The position numbers and the translations under genes were made by a program. 6,015 bases of DNA from NCBI GenBank assembly GCA_020057985.1, contig JAGVEU010000208.1, positions 1-6,015 of the forward strand, read 5' to 3'. The stretch comes from Calditrichota bacterium. GTDB lineage: Bacteria > Electryoneota > RPQS01. Below the pieces are notes generated by a model that saw nothing but the letters and a program-made list of their open reading frames with translations, had not been told where the DNA came from and searched no databases. Position 1 is the stretch's first letter. The number at the start of each line of letters is the position of its first letter. Of this stretch, positions 1-6,015 are shown piece after piece.

Positions 1-1203
1 ACGAAATGCGGACACAAGGAGTCCCGCAAAGAGAATCAAGCCCACGACACCCGTCTCGGTGGCAATGTCAATATATGTGTTGTGCGAGATCATCCCAAAG
101 GTCAGCGAGGTTGATAGGAAGTCCGCCGAGTACGTTCGGTAGTTACCCAAGCCAACGCCAAGCGGGAAGGACTCCTCAAACATATGCAGGCCGCCCACAA
201 GAAGTTGAGACCTCTGTCTTATCGAGCCGTCAGCCTTGCCAGAAGTAAGCGTGGCCATTCTGTCGAACACGTTGGTTGGAAAGATCGTGACCACAACGAG
301 CAGGATCAGCGCTACAGCTCCAGTGGCATACCAGCGGTACTTTCGGTCTGCAGATAGAATAATAATCAAGAGGAGCAATGCGCAGAGCAATCCACCTCTG
401 GACAACGATAGCATCACGGTTACAAGACCAAGAACAACCGCAAGAGTGGTAATCGTTCGCAGAATTACTCCGAGCTTAGTTCTCGAAACAGCTGCGGCAA
501 AACCGATCATGGGAATGAGAACATGCGACATCGCATTCGGATCAGCCCAGTAGCCATAGAATCTGCTCACATCTCCCGGCTTTGAGTTCTTTGCTATTTC
601 GAGGGCTGCGCCCGAAGTCAAGAATTCAATCGAAGAGTTGATCGTGTAGGACGCAGTAGTCAGCAGCCCTACGGCGGCACCGACAGCTAAGGCATAGAAG
701 TGCTTTGGCTCGCGTACGATCTCTGTATATAGAACCAAGCTCAAGAATGCCGCCCGCATCATCCTGAGGGATTGCACTGAATGGTCGTAGTTACCGCTCC
801 AGATCATGGTTACTATGCACCACGCGAAAAAGAGGAATGCCCATTTCATTACAGGTGTAACTCGCCATGTGAAATCACGCTGGAAGGTCTTTCGGATCAC
901 CAGAATAATGATCGTGAGCAGCAGAGTCCCGGAGTACGATCCAGGAAGAAAACCCGTGAGTCCTGCGGTCATGCCGAATACCGCAAGCATCCCCCCAAGA
1001 ATCGGATACCGAAATAGGATAAGCCCAACCGTGGCGCCTCCGAGCGCCATGGCCAGCACCGGAGCGCGTCCCCAATACGTCCATACCGTCCAGAGCGCCG
1101 CGAACAGCACGGCGACGACCACGCCAAGGCTCGTCTGTTTCGTGGTCAGCGGTCGAAGTCGCGCGAGGATGTTCTTCTCGATGAATGACGAAGTGGTAGA
1201 CAC
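1..1203 (-). CDS. O-antigen ligase / polymerase-like membrane protein (Wzy_C family), 3' end missing
   Basis: Translating the minus strand from the GTG at 1203..1201 gives 401 codons without a stop, running off the left edge. The product is strongly hydrophobic, with about ten likely membrane helices (roughly residues 27-44, 48-64, 67-85, 91-104, 119-136, 168-185, 222-239, 250-283, 292-308, 383-401). Family hallmarks are visible: DPNAMSHVL at 221-229, LSLSRGG at 265-271, then a long non-membrane stretch (about 309-380) with an Arg-containing segment near 329-331, PLGVGLGNY at 347-355, and SHNTYIDIATETG at 373-385. Known for the family: these proteins transfer or polymerise undecaprenyl-linked glycans at the periplasmic face, and the Arg and His of the large loop are important. 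Sequence alone does not separate ligase (WaaL) from polymerase (Wzy). GTG is the first possible start after the in-frame stop of the upstream wzz-type gene, only 6 nt away, and has no clear Shine-Dalgarno, suggesting translational coupling. The family call is firm; the exact role is not. Confidence 0.88.
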   Translation of the reverse strand, partial: MSTTSSFIEKNILARLRPLTTKQTSLGVVVAVLFAALWTVWTYWGRAPVLAMALGGATVGLILFRYPILGGMLAVFGMTAGLTGFLPGSYSGTLLLTIIILVIRKTFQRDFTWRVTPVMKWAFLFFAWCIVTMIWSGNYDHSVQSLRMMRAAFLSLVLYTEIVREPKHFYALAVGAAVGLLTTASYTINSSIEFLTSGAALEIAKNSKPGDVSRFYGYWADPNAMSHVLIPMIGFAAAVSRTKLGVILRTITTLAVVLGLVTVMLSLSRGGLLCALLLLIIILSADRKYRWYATGAVALILLVVVTIFPTNVFDRMATLTSGKADGSIRQRSQLLVGGLHMFEESFPLGVGLGNYRTYSADFLSTSLTFGMISHNTYIDIATETGVVGLILFAGLLVSAFR

Positions 1204-1209
1204 GCCGTT

Positions 1210-2409
1210 CTACTTAGACCAGCTCTGTCGCAATCTCAGAATTCGAGAGTGTTGTGGATGAGATGGGTCATTCGCAGCAGCTCCGAAGAAATCCATAGCA
1301 AGGGCAATAATCAAACCAAGAACGAAAGCGCCAAAAGCGCCAAGCAGCACCATGAGGCTCCGCCTTGGCCATACCCTCTTTGTTGGAACCGAGGGAGCAT
1401 CCACTTGTTGAATTGTGGGAGTTGTTCGCACCTCCTCCAATTTCGCCTGCTCGTACGACTGAAGCAAGAATCCGACAAGGAGTTGCTGAATCTCAAGATC
1501 TCGCATTAGCCGGAGGTAACTCAGGCCTTCAGATGCTGCGTCTTGCAGATGCACAAGAAACTCGCTCCTGTCATCCGCGCTTTTCTTCCGGATGAGGTTC
1601 TGAAGACTCGTATCAATGCTGGCGAGCTTGATCCGCAACATCCCGATTTCGGGACTGCTGCTATCGAAGATCTTCTTTGTCATCTCCAGTTCGGTCTGCG
1701 TAGCGAGTCGTTGAGCTTCCAATTGCGCTGCCGCCTGAAGAGTGGCTTTGACCTGCTCTTCAACATTCAAGATTCCGGTCTGCAGTTGGAATCGGTACAG
1801 GCTGTCTTCCAGCGAGGTCAATTTCCCCCGCGCTTCTTCCAAGCGGCTGCTGACAAACTCACGTTCGTTTTTTGCACGGGTTGACTTCAGCTCCCTATTC
1901 CTACGATCGAGCCCTTCAACGAAGAGCTCCGCGATGCGCTTAGCTCGCATAGGATCTGAATCCTCAGCGTAAATGGTGATTGTCGCGGAAGCTATGTCGA
2001 GTTCGAAGCGTGTGTTCGCCTTCAAAAGTGACAAGACTTCCTCCATGGTCGCTTTCTCCATTCCGTACACCTTGCGGAGATCGAGTTCTGCCACGATGCG
2101 CTCGCCAAGCATTCTGCTATTGAGGATTGCAATAAAGAACTCCCCTGAGAGTTCACCCATTGAGCCCACCAGACTTGAGATTCCGCCAAGGCCACCAAGC
2201 TTGGAGCTGATCAGGCTCCCAATAGAAGTTCCGCCCTCTTCTTGCACCCGGACAACGGCCGTGCTGCGAAACTTCGGCGTCACCAGAAATGAAACGACAG
2301 TCACAATCAGCGCTGATGCCAGCGTCAGGACGGCCAAGAACTTCCGCCATTTGATAAGAAAAGCGAGGAAATCGAGCAAATTCACTTTGTCACGGTCTTG
2401 ATCTGGCAT
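1210..2409 (-). CDS. Wzz/GNVR-type polysaccharide co-polymerase (chain length determinant), no kinase domain
   Basis: The 399-residue product has the classic polysaccharide co-polymerase layout. A short cytoplasmic N-terminus is followed by a first membrane helix (about 24-44) and the Wzz core (PKFRSTAVVRV at 45-55). A Gly-rich hydrophobic patch (about 69-89) comes next, then a long helical, probably coiled-coil periplasmic region (about 175-275). The end has a GNVR-like segment (LLQSYEQAKLEE at 316-327), a Pro-rich stretch with VPTKRVWP (341-348), and a second helix (about 351-373). The tail after it is only about 26 residues, with no Walker A motif and no tyrosine cluster, so this is a Wzz-like protein without an attached BY-kinase. 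Known role: inner-membrane oligomers that set the chain length of O-antigen, capsule or exopolysaccharide together with Wzy. It has its own promoter after the terminator of the preceding gene and precedes the O-antigen-ligase-like gene by 6 nt, which supports a polysaccharide assembly operon. The ATG at 2409 has only a weak GGAT-like ribosome site. Confidence 0.9.
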   Translation of the reverse strand: MPDQDRDKVNLLDFLAFLIKWRKFLAVLTLASALIVTVVSFLVTPKFRSTAVVRVQEEGGTSIGSLISSKLGGLGGISSLVGSMGELSGEFFIAILNSRMLGERIVAELDLRKVYGMEKATMEEVLSLLKANTRFELDIASATITIYAEDSDPMRAKRIAELFVEGLDRRNRELKSTRAKNEREFVSSRLEEARGKLTSLEDSLYRFQLQTGILNVEEQVKATLQAAAQLEAQRLATQTELEMTKKIFDSSSPEIGMLRIKLASIDTSLQNLIRKKSADDRSEFLVHLQDAASEGLSYLRLMRDLEIQQLLVGFLLQSYEQAKLEEVRTTPTIQQVDAPSVPTKRVWPRRSLMVLLGAFGAFVLGLIIALAMDFFGAAANDPSHPQHSRILRLRQSWSK

Positions 2410-2446
2410 ATACTTGATCCGAGAAATCTGTGCAACTTAACGCAGT

Positions 2447-2475
2447 AAATTAGTCATTTTCTTCTAAAAAGTCAA
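2447..2475 (-). promoter_or_regulatory. Sigma70-like promoter for the wzz-type gene
   Basis: On the minus strand, TTGACT (2475..2470) is followed after exactly 17 nt by TAATTT (2452..2447). The -35 box matches consensus at 5 of 6 positions if the final base is discounted; the -10 box is weaker at 3 of 6. Transcription would start near 2440, giving a leader of about 30 nt before the ATG at 2409. The promoter lies just downstream of the terminator of the preceding gene, as expected for an independent unit. It is inferred from sequence only. Confidence 0.55.
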
Positions 2476-2489
2476 TAGTTTAGCAGAGC

Positions 2490-2519
2490 AAAAGGCGGTT
2501 CCGATCACTCGAAGCCGCC
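2490..2519 (-). terminator. Rho-independent terminator of the ppiD-like gene
   Basis: Read on the minus strand, GGCGGCTTCG (2519..2510), a six-base loop, and CGGAACCGCC (2503..2494) form a ten-position stem with one C-A mismatch and one G-U pair. TTTT (2493..2490) follows directly. It begins 27 nt after the TGA of the ppiD-like gene. The plus strand has no T-run after the stem, so termination is probably in the minus direction only. Confidence 0.75.
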
Positions 2520-2546
2520 CGAAAAAATGGTACTGTATTACCTGTC

Positions 2547-4379
2547 TCAATAGTCCGTGAAGTACAGATAACGCTTGTCCACTACTCCAATTTCTTTCTG
2601 AGCAGTTGCCAGCCAATCTGCATAGACTCTGTTCTGCTTGGTTTTCCGCAGTTGGTCGGCGATCTCGTTCTTTTTCGCAGCGAATCCGGCAGAATCGGCT
2701 TCAGTCTTGCTCAAGAGAACAGCCACAAAGCCGCCTTTCGAGTTGGACAGCGCGTCCGAAATCCGTCCGGGATTCAGCGCCAGAAGTCGTTTTGCAATGG
2801 TCTCGTCCGTTCCGAAAACCTGAAGGAAGTCACGTTGCAGATGCTCAGCCGTAGTATCAACCTTTAGTGCCTCGAGGGCGGCCACAGCGAAGAATTGTTC
2901 GGCAGTAGACACCTTGTCACGAAAACCGCGCGCGGCCTCGGCTGCCAGCGCTTCCTGCTTCTTTTTCACGAGAATTCCCCGAATTTGAGCCTCAACTTCC
3001 TTCAAAGGAGTGATTCCTTCTGGCTCGACCTCCTTGAGCTGGAAAACCGTGTAGGCGTCCGCGCCGCGCACCTTTGTCTTGAAAACATAGCTGATTGCAC
3101 CACGCTTCGAGGCAAATGCAAAGTCCATAACCGGTAGCAGGGTTCCAAAACCGGGGACATTCCCCGCCGCACTCTTCATGAACCAGTCGGTATCCTTAGC
3201 CTCAAGACTTGACCTTAAAGCCGTAGGAGAGAATCCGTCGGCCTTGGCGGCCTCGCTGAAATCCTTCGCTTTCTGAGAAACGCGCTCTTCTGTATCTGAG
3301 CCGATTTTCCATTTGATCAAGATGTGACTGGCTCGCACCGAATCGCCCTCAGCCCCCCCTTTTCTATCCATGACTTTGATGATGTGCTCACCGAAACGAG
3401 TTGCGATTGGACCCACAGTTTTCCCCGGAGGCGTGGCGAACGCGGTAGAATCAAATTCTTTGACCATGCGCCCGGAAGTAAAATACCCGAGATCTCCACC
3501 GTTCACCGCTGAGCCTTGGTCTTCGGAATATTCTTGCGCAAGAGCTGCAAAATCTTCACCTTTCAGAGCACGATCCAGAGCTTCCTGTGCAATCTCAATT
3601 ACACGATTTGTGTCATCCTTCGTGGCAGCAAGTGGAAATAATACGTAAGTTAGCTTGCGACGCTCCTTGCGCTGATAATCGCTCCTATTATCAAAGAAGG
3701 ATGTTTCAATGTCCTTTGAGGAAATAGATGTGGAATCCACCGCGAAGTTTCGTAGTGGGAATGAGACTACAGCCGCCTTGAACTTCCTCGTGGTCACACC
3801 ATACTCATCCCACACTTCCTCAGGAGAGACGAAAACAGGCGCAATCACCCGATCAATGACCTTCTGATTGCTCATGCTCTGGCGATAGTCCGCCTCGATG
3901 GCCACAAGTGACTCGGCTGAACGAGGATCACGCAGAAACTGGTCGTAAAGGCTCTTGTCGAACTGTCCGTTCTTTTGAAAATTCTGATTGCTTCTGATCC
4001 AATTTGGTGGGTTGTTCTGGACAGCATAGGCAACTTCGGCATCGGATGTAGTAAGACCGAGTTTATCTTGATAACTCCGCATCAAGTCAATACGGACCAT
4101 CTCATCCCAGACATCTTTGCGTACTTGACGGATTTGCTGATCCGTAATTTCGGCACCCTTATCCTTGTTCTTTTCTCGCTCTTGTGCCAGCTTATCTTGC
4201 ACGGCCCGGTTGTAGCGGTCATAGAGGATTTCATAATCGCCAACTTTTCCGAGGACTCCATCAAGCTGGCTTGAGCCGCCAAAGCCTCCCATACCCCACG
4301 AGAAAATAATAGTCCCGAGAAAGCACGCCACCAATATCCACATAATAAGAGGCATATTTTCCCGCATCTGGGTCATCAT
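2547..4379 (-). CDS. PpiD/SurA-like membrane-anchored periplasmic peptidyl-prolyl isomerase (parvulin type)
   Basis: With the start chosen here the product is 610 residues. One N-terminal membrane anchor (about 10-29) is followed by a Gly-rich linker and a SurA_N/PpiD-type chaperone region (about 40-240). A first parvulin-like unit (about 242-339) has AALAQEYSED, GGDLGYF (294-300) and FGEHIIKV. A second parvulin-like unit (about 349-452) opens with ASHILI and contains TDWF (397-400). A charged helical C-terminal part follows. Known role of the family: an inner-membrane anchored chaperone facing the periplasm that assists folding of exported and outer-membrane proteins and may isomerise X-Pro bonds. 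The frame is open back to an ATG at 4457. I prefer the ATG at 4379 because a sigma70-like promoter lies inside the extra 26 codons, the membrane anchor then sits at the usual place, and a GGAG (4395..4392) precedes it, though 12 nt away. The next ATG, 4376..4374, is equally possible. The gene is divergent from uvrB and ends in its own terminator. The symbol ppiD would be reasonable but orthology is unproven. Confidence 0.9.
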   Translation of the reverse strand: MMTQMRENMPLIMWILVACFLGTIIFSWGMGGFGGSSQLDGVLGKVGDYEILYDRYNRAVQDKLAQEREKNKDKGAEITDQQIRQVRKDVWDEMVRIDLMRSYQDKLGLTTSDAEVAYAVQNNPPNWIRSNQNFQKNGQFDKSLYDQFLRDPRSAESLVAIEADYRQSMSNQKVIDRVIAPVFVSPEEVWDEYGVTTRKFKAAVVSFPLRNFAVDSTSISSKDIETSFFDNRSDYQRKERRKLTYVLFPLAATKDDTNRVIEIAQEALDRALKGEDFAALAQEYSEDQGSAVNGGDLGYFTSGRMVKEFDSTAFATPPGKTVGPIATRFGEHIIKVMDRKGGAEGDSVRASHILIKWKIGSDTEERVSQKAKDFSEAAKADGFSPTALRSSLEAKDTDWFMKSAAGNVPGFGTLLPVMDFAFASKRGAISYVFKTKVRGADAYTVFQLKEVEPEGITPLKEVEAQIRGILVKKKQEALAAEAARGFRDKVSTAEQFFAVAALEALKVDTTAEHLQRDFLQVFGTDETIAKRLLALNPGRISDALSNSKGGFVAVLLSKTEADSAGFAAKKNEIADQLRKTKQNRVYADWLATAQKEIGVVDKRYLYFTDY

Positions 4380-4421
4380 AGCCGGTACATTCTCCGAGTT
4401 AACCTTTTTACAAAACTTATA

Positions 4422-4450
4422 AATATAAGAAACAGCACTCGAAAAAGCAA
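4422..4450 (-). promoter_or_regulatory. Sigma70-like promoter for the ppiD-like gene
   Basis: On the minus strand, TTGCTT (4450..4445) and TATATT (4427..4422) are separated by 17 nt. The -10 box matches consensus at 5 of 6 positions and the -35 box at 3 of 6. Transcription would start near 4415, giving a leader of about 36 nt to the ATG at 4379. Because the promoter lies downstream of the ATG at 4457, it argues that this earlier start is not used by this transcript. The -35 box overlaps one arm and loop of the inverted repeat at 4438..4467. Confidence 0.5.
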
Positions 4451-4467
4451 GCCGCATCTTTTTCGAG
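4438..4467. repeat. Perfect 10-bp inverted repeat in the ppiD-like/uvrB divergent region
   Basis: CTCGAAAAAG (4438..4447) and its exact reverse complement CTTTTTCGAG (4458..4467) flank a 10-nt spacer. The spacer contains the discarded ATG (4457..4455) of the ppiD-like frame, and the left arm overlaps the -35 box at 4445..4450. There is no T-run after either arm, so it is not a plain terminator. It could be a protein-binding operator or an RNA hairpin on a longer transcript. Confidence 0.6.
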
Positions 4468-4470
4468 TTT

Positions 4471-4496
4471 GGGACGCATGTTCAAAAACACGTCCC
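4471..4496. promoter_or_regulatory. Bulged hairpin containing a LexA-box-like sequence
   Basis: GGGACG (4471..4476) pairs with CGTCCC (4491..4496), and TGTT (4479..4482) pairs with AACA (4487..4490). This gives a ten-pair stem with a two-base bulge and a four-base loop. The left part, GGGACGCATGTTCA (4471..4484), resembles the Bacillus-type LexA site (CGAAC-N4-GTTCG): the core reads GGAC-GCAT-GTTC, 7 of 8 half-site bases. uvrB is a classic SOS gene, so a LexA site is plausible, but the site is about 47 bp upstream of the proposed -35 box and no lexA is in view. The LexA reading is tentative; the inverted repeat itself is seen directly. Confidence 0.35.
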
Positions 4497-4530
4497 TTGT
4501 TCTCCTCGACGATACTGTCGTGCCAGACGC

Positions 4531-4559
4531 TTGCAATTTTGGCAGACTTCCGTTAAATT
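4531..4559 (+). promoter_or_regulatory. Sigma70-like promoter for uvrB, close to the start codon
   Basis: TTGCAA (4531..4536) and TAAATT (4554..4559) are separated by 17 nt; each matches consensus at 4 of 6 positions. Only six bases separate the -10 box from the uvrB ATG at 4566, so transcription would begin at or within a base or two of the start codon. A five-base inverted repeat, TGCCA (4521..4525) and TGGCA (4540..4544), brackets the -35 box and could be an operator. Confidence 0.45.
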
Positions 4560-4565
4560 AGGCAC

Positions 4566-6015
4566 ATGTCCAACTTTGAGCTAACCAGCGAATTTGCCCC
4601 GCAGGGCGACCAACAGCAGGCAATTGACGAACTCACAAGAGGCGTGCTGCGCGGTGACCGCTGCCAGACTCTGCTGGGAATTACAGGATCGGGCAAGACG
4701 TTCACAGTGGCAAACGTCATCGAGCGAGTGAAGATGCCCACTCTGGTCATGTCACACAACAAGACACTGGCCGCTCAGCTCTATGGCGAATTGCGCAATT
4801 TCTTTCCAAAGAATGCGGTCGAGTTCTTCATTTCGTATTACGACTACTATCAGCCCGAAGCCTATATCCCGCAATCCGATACGTATATTGAGAAAGATAC
4901 TCAAGTCAATGAAGAGATAGACCGCCTCCGTCTGCGCGCAACGAGTTCATTGATGGAGCGTGATGACGTAATTATCGTAGCCTCCGTTTCTTCGATCTAT
5001 GGACTTGGGTCTCCGAAGGATTATCGTGATCTGTTGCTGTTTCTGGAGGTTGGATCGGAGTACGATCGCAAGACGACCTTGAAGCGGCTTGTGGAAATGC
5101 ACTACACTCGAAATGACATCGAGTTTCCGCGCGGGACATTCCGAGTTCGAGGCGATGTGTTGGAGATCCATCCGGCCTATGAGGAGACAGCACTTCGATT
5201 CGATTTTTTCGGTGATACCCTTGAGTCCATTCATGAGATCAGGATTCTGACGGGGGAAGCGCTCAACACACGCGAGAAAGTTGCCGTCTATCCGGCCAAG
5301 CACTTTGTGACTTCCCAACCTAATCTCAAGCGTGCAATGGCAGAGATTGTCAAGGAACTCGACGCGCGAATTCTTGATCTGCGCAGCCAGAACAAACTGC
5401 TCGAAGCTCAGCGGATCGAGCAGCGCACGCGCTTTGACCTCGAAATGATGCGTGAGGTCGGGTACTGCTCCGGCATTGAGAACTACTCGAGGCATCTTGC
5501 CGGCCGACAACCCGGTGTGAGACCTGAGACGCTCTTTGACTATTTCCCAGACAAGTTTCTGCTTGTCGTAGATGAATCCCATGTCTCAATTCCACAGATT
5601 CGCGCAATGTTTCGGGGGGATCGCGCACGCAAGGAAGCATTGGTTGAATACGGATTCCGTCTGCCTTCTGCCTTCGACAATCGTCCAATGTACTTTGAAG
5701 AATGGGAGAACAGGATTCATCAGTGCATATTCGTCAGCGCCACACCTACCGACTATGAAATCGAGAAGTGCAAGGGCGTCCTTGTCGAACAGATCATTCG
5801 ACCTACAGGCTTGATGGATCCGGAGATTTTCATGCGACCGATACGGGAGCAAGTGGACGATCTTGTCTCTGAACTCCGAGTTATTGTCGAGCGCAACGAA
5901 CGCGCGTTGGTGATTACACTGACAAAGCGGATGTCTGAGGATTTGTCAGAATACCTGCAAAGCTTAGGCTTCAAGGTGCGGTACTTGCACAGTGAGATTC
6001 AGGCTCTTGATCGTG
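4566..6015 (+). CDS. uvrB: UvrB, excinuclease ABC subunit B (3' end missing)
   Basis: The window shows the first 483 residues of a protein that is usually about 660-700 long. UvrB is the ATP-dependent damage-verification subunit of nucleotide excision repair: it receives damaged DNA from UvrA, inserts a beta-hairpin between the strands, and recruits UvrC. Visible hallmarks in order are [17 protein letters not shown] near the N-terminus and Walker A GITGSGKT (38-45). The beta-hairpin region [12 protein letters not shown] (91-102) follows, then [14 protein letters not shown] (135-148), [12 protein letters not shown] (299-310), Walker B VVDESH (334-339), VSATPT (390-395), IRPTGLMDP (411-419) and [10 protein letters not shown] (451-460). 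The last helicase motifs and the C-terminal UVR domain lie outside the window. Two family positions look unusual: Thr395, where SATPG is normal, and Gln17, where GDQP is usual. The ATG at 4566 gives the standard N-terminus; an AGG sits only 3 nt before it, too close for a normal ribosome site. Confidence 0.97.
   Translation, partial: MSNFELTSEFAPQGDQQQAIDELTRGVLRGDRCQTLLGITGSGKTFTVANVIERVKMPTLVMSHNKTLAAQLYGELRNFFPKNAVEFFISYYDYYQPEAYIPQSDTYIEKDTQVNEEIDRLRLRATSSLMERDDVIIVASVSSIYGLGSPKDYRDLLLFLEVGSEYDRKTTLKRLVEMHYTRNDIEFPRGTFRVRGDVLEIHPAYEETALRFDFFGDTLESIHEIRILTGEALNTREKVAVYPAKHFVTSQPNLKRAMAEIVKELDARILDLRSQNKLLEAQRIEQRTRFDLEMMREVGYCSGIENYSRHLAGRQPGVRPETLFDYFPDKFLLVVDESHVSIPQIRAMFRGDRARKEALVEYGFRLPSAFDNRPMYFEEWENRIHQCIFVSATPTDYEIEKCKGVLVEQIIRPTGLMDPEIFMRPIREQVDDLVSELRVIVERNERALVITLTKRMSEDLSEYLQSLGFKVRYLHSEIQALDR

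Noticed and set aside
806..1261. A 151-codon plus-strand open frame, with others nearby at 6..248, 236..553 and 781..1017.
   Set aside because: All are opposite the O-antigen-ligase-like gene, whose membrane helices and Wzy_C motifs run uninterrupted on the minus strand. The plus-strand products are basic, low-complexity shadows.
1973..2401. A 142-codon plus-strand open frame.
   Set aside because: It is antisense to the N-terminal half of the wzz-type gene and is rich in Ser/Arg in the manner of shadow frames; no independent coding evidence.
2490..2519. The hairpin as a bidirectional terminator.
   Set aside because: On the plus strand the stem is followed by CGAAAAAATGG rather than a T-run, and no plus-strand gene leads into it.
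4380..4457. Use of the ATG at 4457 as the start of the ppiD-like protein.
   Set aside because: It lies in the loop of a perfect inverted repeat, upstream of the likely promoter, with no Shine-Dalgarno, and adds a stretch not expected before the membrane anchor.
4515..4530. An E. coli-type LexA box (CTGT-N8-ACAG) before uvrB.
   Set aside because: The sequence is CTGT-N8-ACGC, only 6 of 8 fixed bases, missing two bases of the essential right half-site.
4947..5582. A 211-codon open frame on the minus strand opposite uvrB.
   Set aside because: It lies entirely inside uvrB, whose motifs are continuous across it. The translated product has no recognisable family features and no ribosome site was evident; it is an antisense shadow.
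1..6015. CRISPR array, tRNA, insertion sequence, toxin-antitoxin or phage element.
   Set aside because: I saw no regularly spaced repeats, cloverleaf-like segment, transposase-like frame or terminal repeats; nearly all the window is explained by four ordinary genes.

Overview
The window holds four protein genes and the short control regions between them. Three genes lie on the minus strand. Read in their own direction they are a PpiD/SurA-like periplasmic peptidyl-prolyl isomerase (4379..2547), a Wzz-type polysaccharide co-polymerase (2409..1210), and an O-antigen ligase/polymerase-like membrane protein (1203..1, cut by the left edge). The fourth gene, uvrB, lies divergently on the plus strand (4566 to the right edge, cut). 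No tRNA, rRNA, CRISPR array, insertion sequence or phage gene was seen.

The organism is a Gram-negative (diderm) bacterium. A membrane-anchored periplasmic folding factor and a Wzz plus O-antigen-ligase pair make sense only with a periplasm and surface polysaccharide. The style of the PpiD-like protein (short N-terminal anchor with an MRENMPLIMWILV-like start and two parvulin-like units) recalls the Fibrobacteres-Chlorobi-Bacteroidetes group and neighbouring candidate phyla. That placement is a low-confidence inference; the window has no taxonomic marker apart from the uvrB fragment.

Layout: 1..1203 is the Wzy_C-family membrane protein (minus). It is separated from wzz by one stop codon and two codons, in the same reading frame, so the two almost certainly form one transcription unit for surface polysaccharide assembly. 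Positions 2410..2546 hold a rho-independent terminator for the ppiD-like gene followed by a good sigma70-like promoter for wzz, so the polysaccharide unit is insulated from the chaperone gene. Positions 4380..4565 are a divergent control region. It contains a sigma70-like promoter for the ppiD-like gene, a perfect 10-bp inverted repeat, a second bulged hairpin that includes a LexA-box-like sequence, and a promoter-like pair placed so close to the uvrB ATG that the message would be nearly leaderless.

Working together: the PCP and ligase/polymerase would control polymerisation and transfer of a surface glycan. The PpiD-like protein would assist folding of exported envelope proteins. UvrB is the damage-verification helicase of nucleotide excision repair and is unrelated to the other three. 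I did not find an undescribed system here. The points most worth a second look are the control elements of the ppiD/uvrB divergent region and the in-frame amber stop between wzz and the ligase-like gene.
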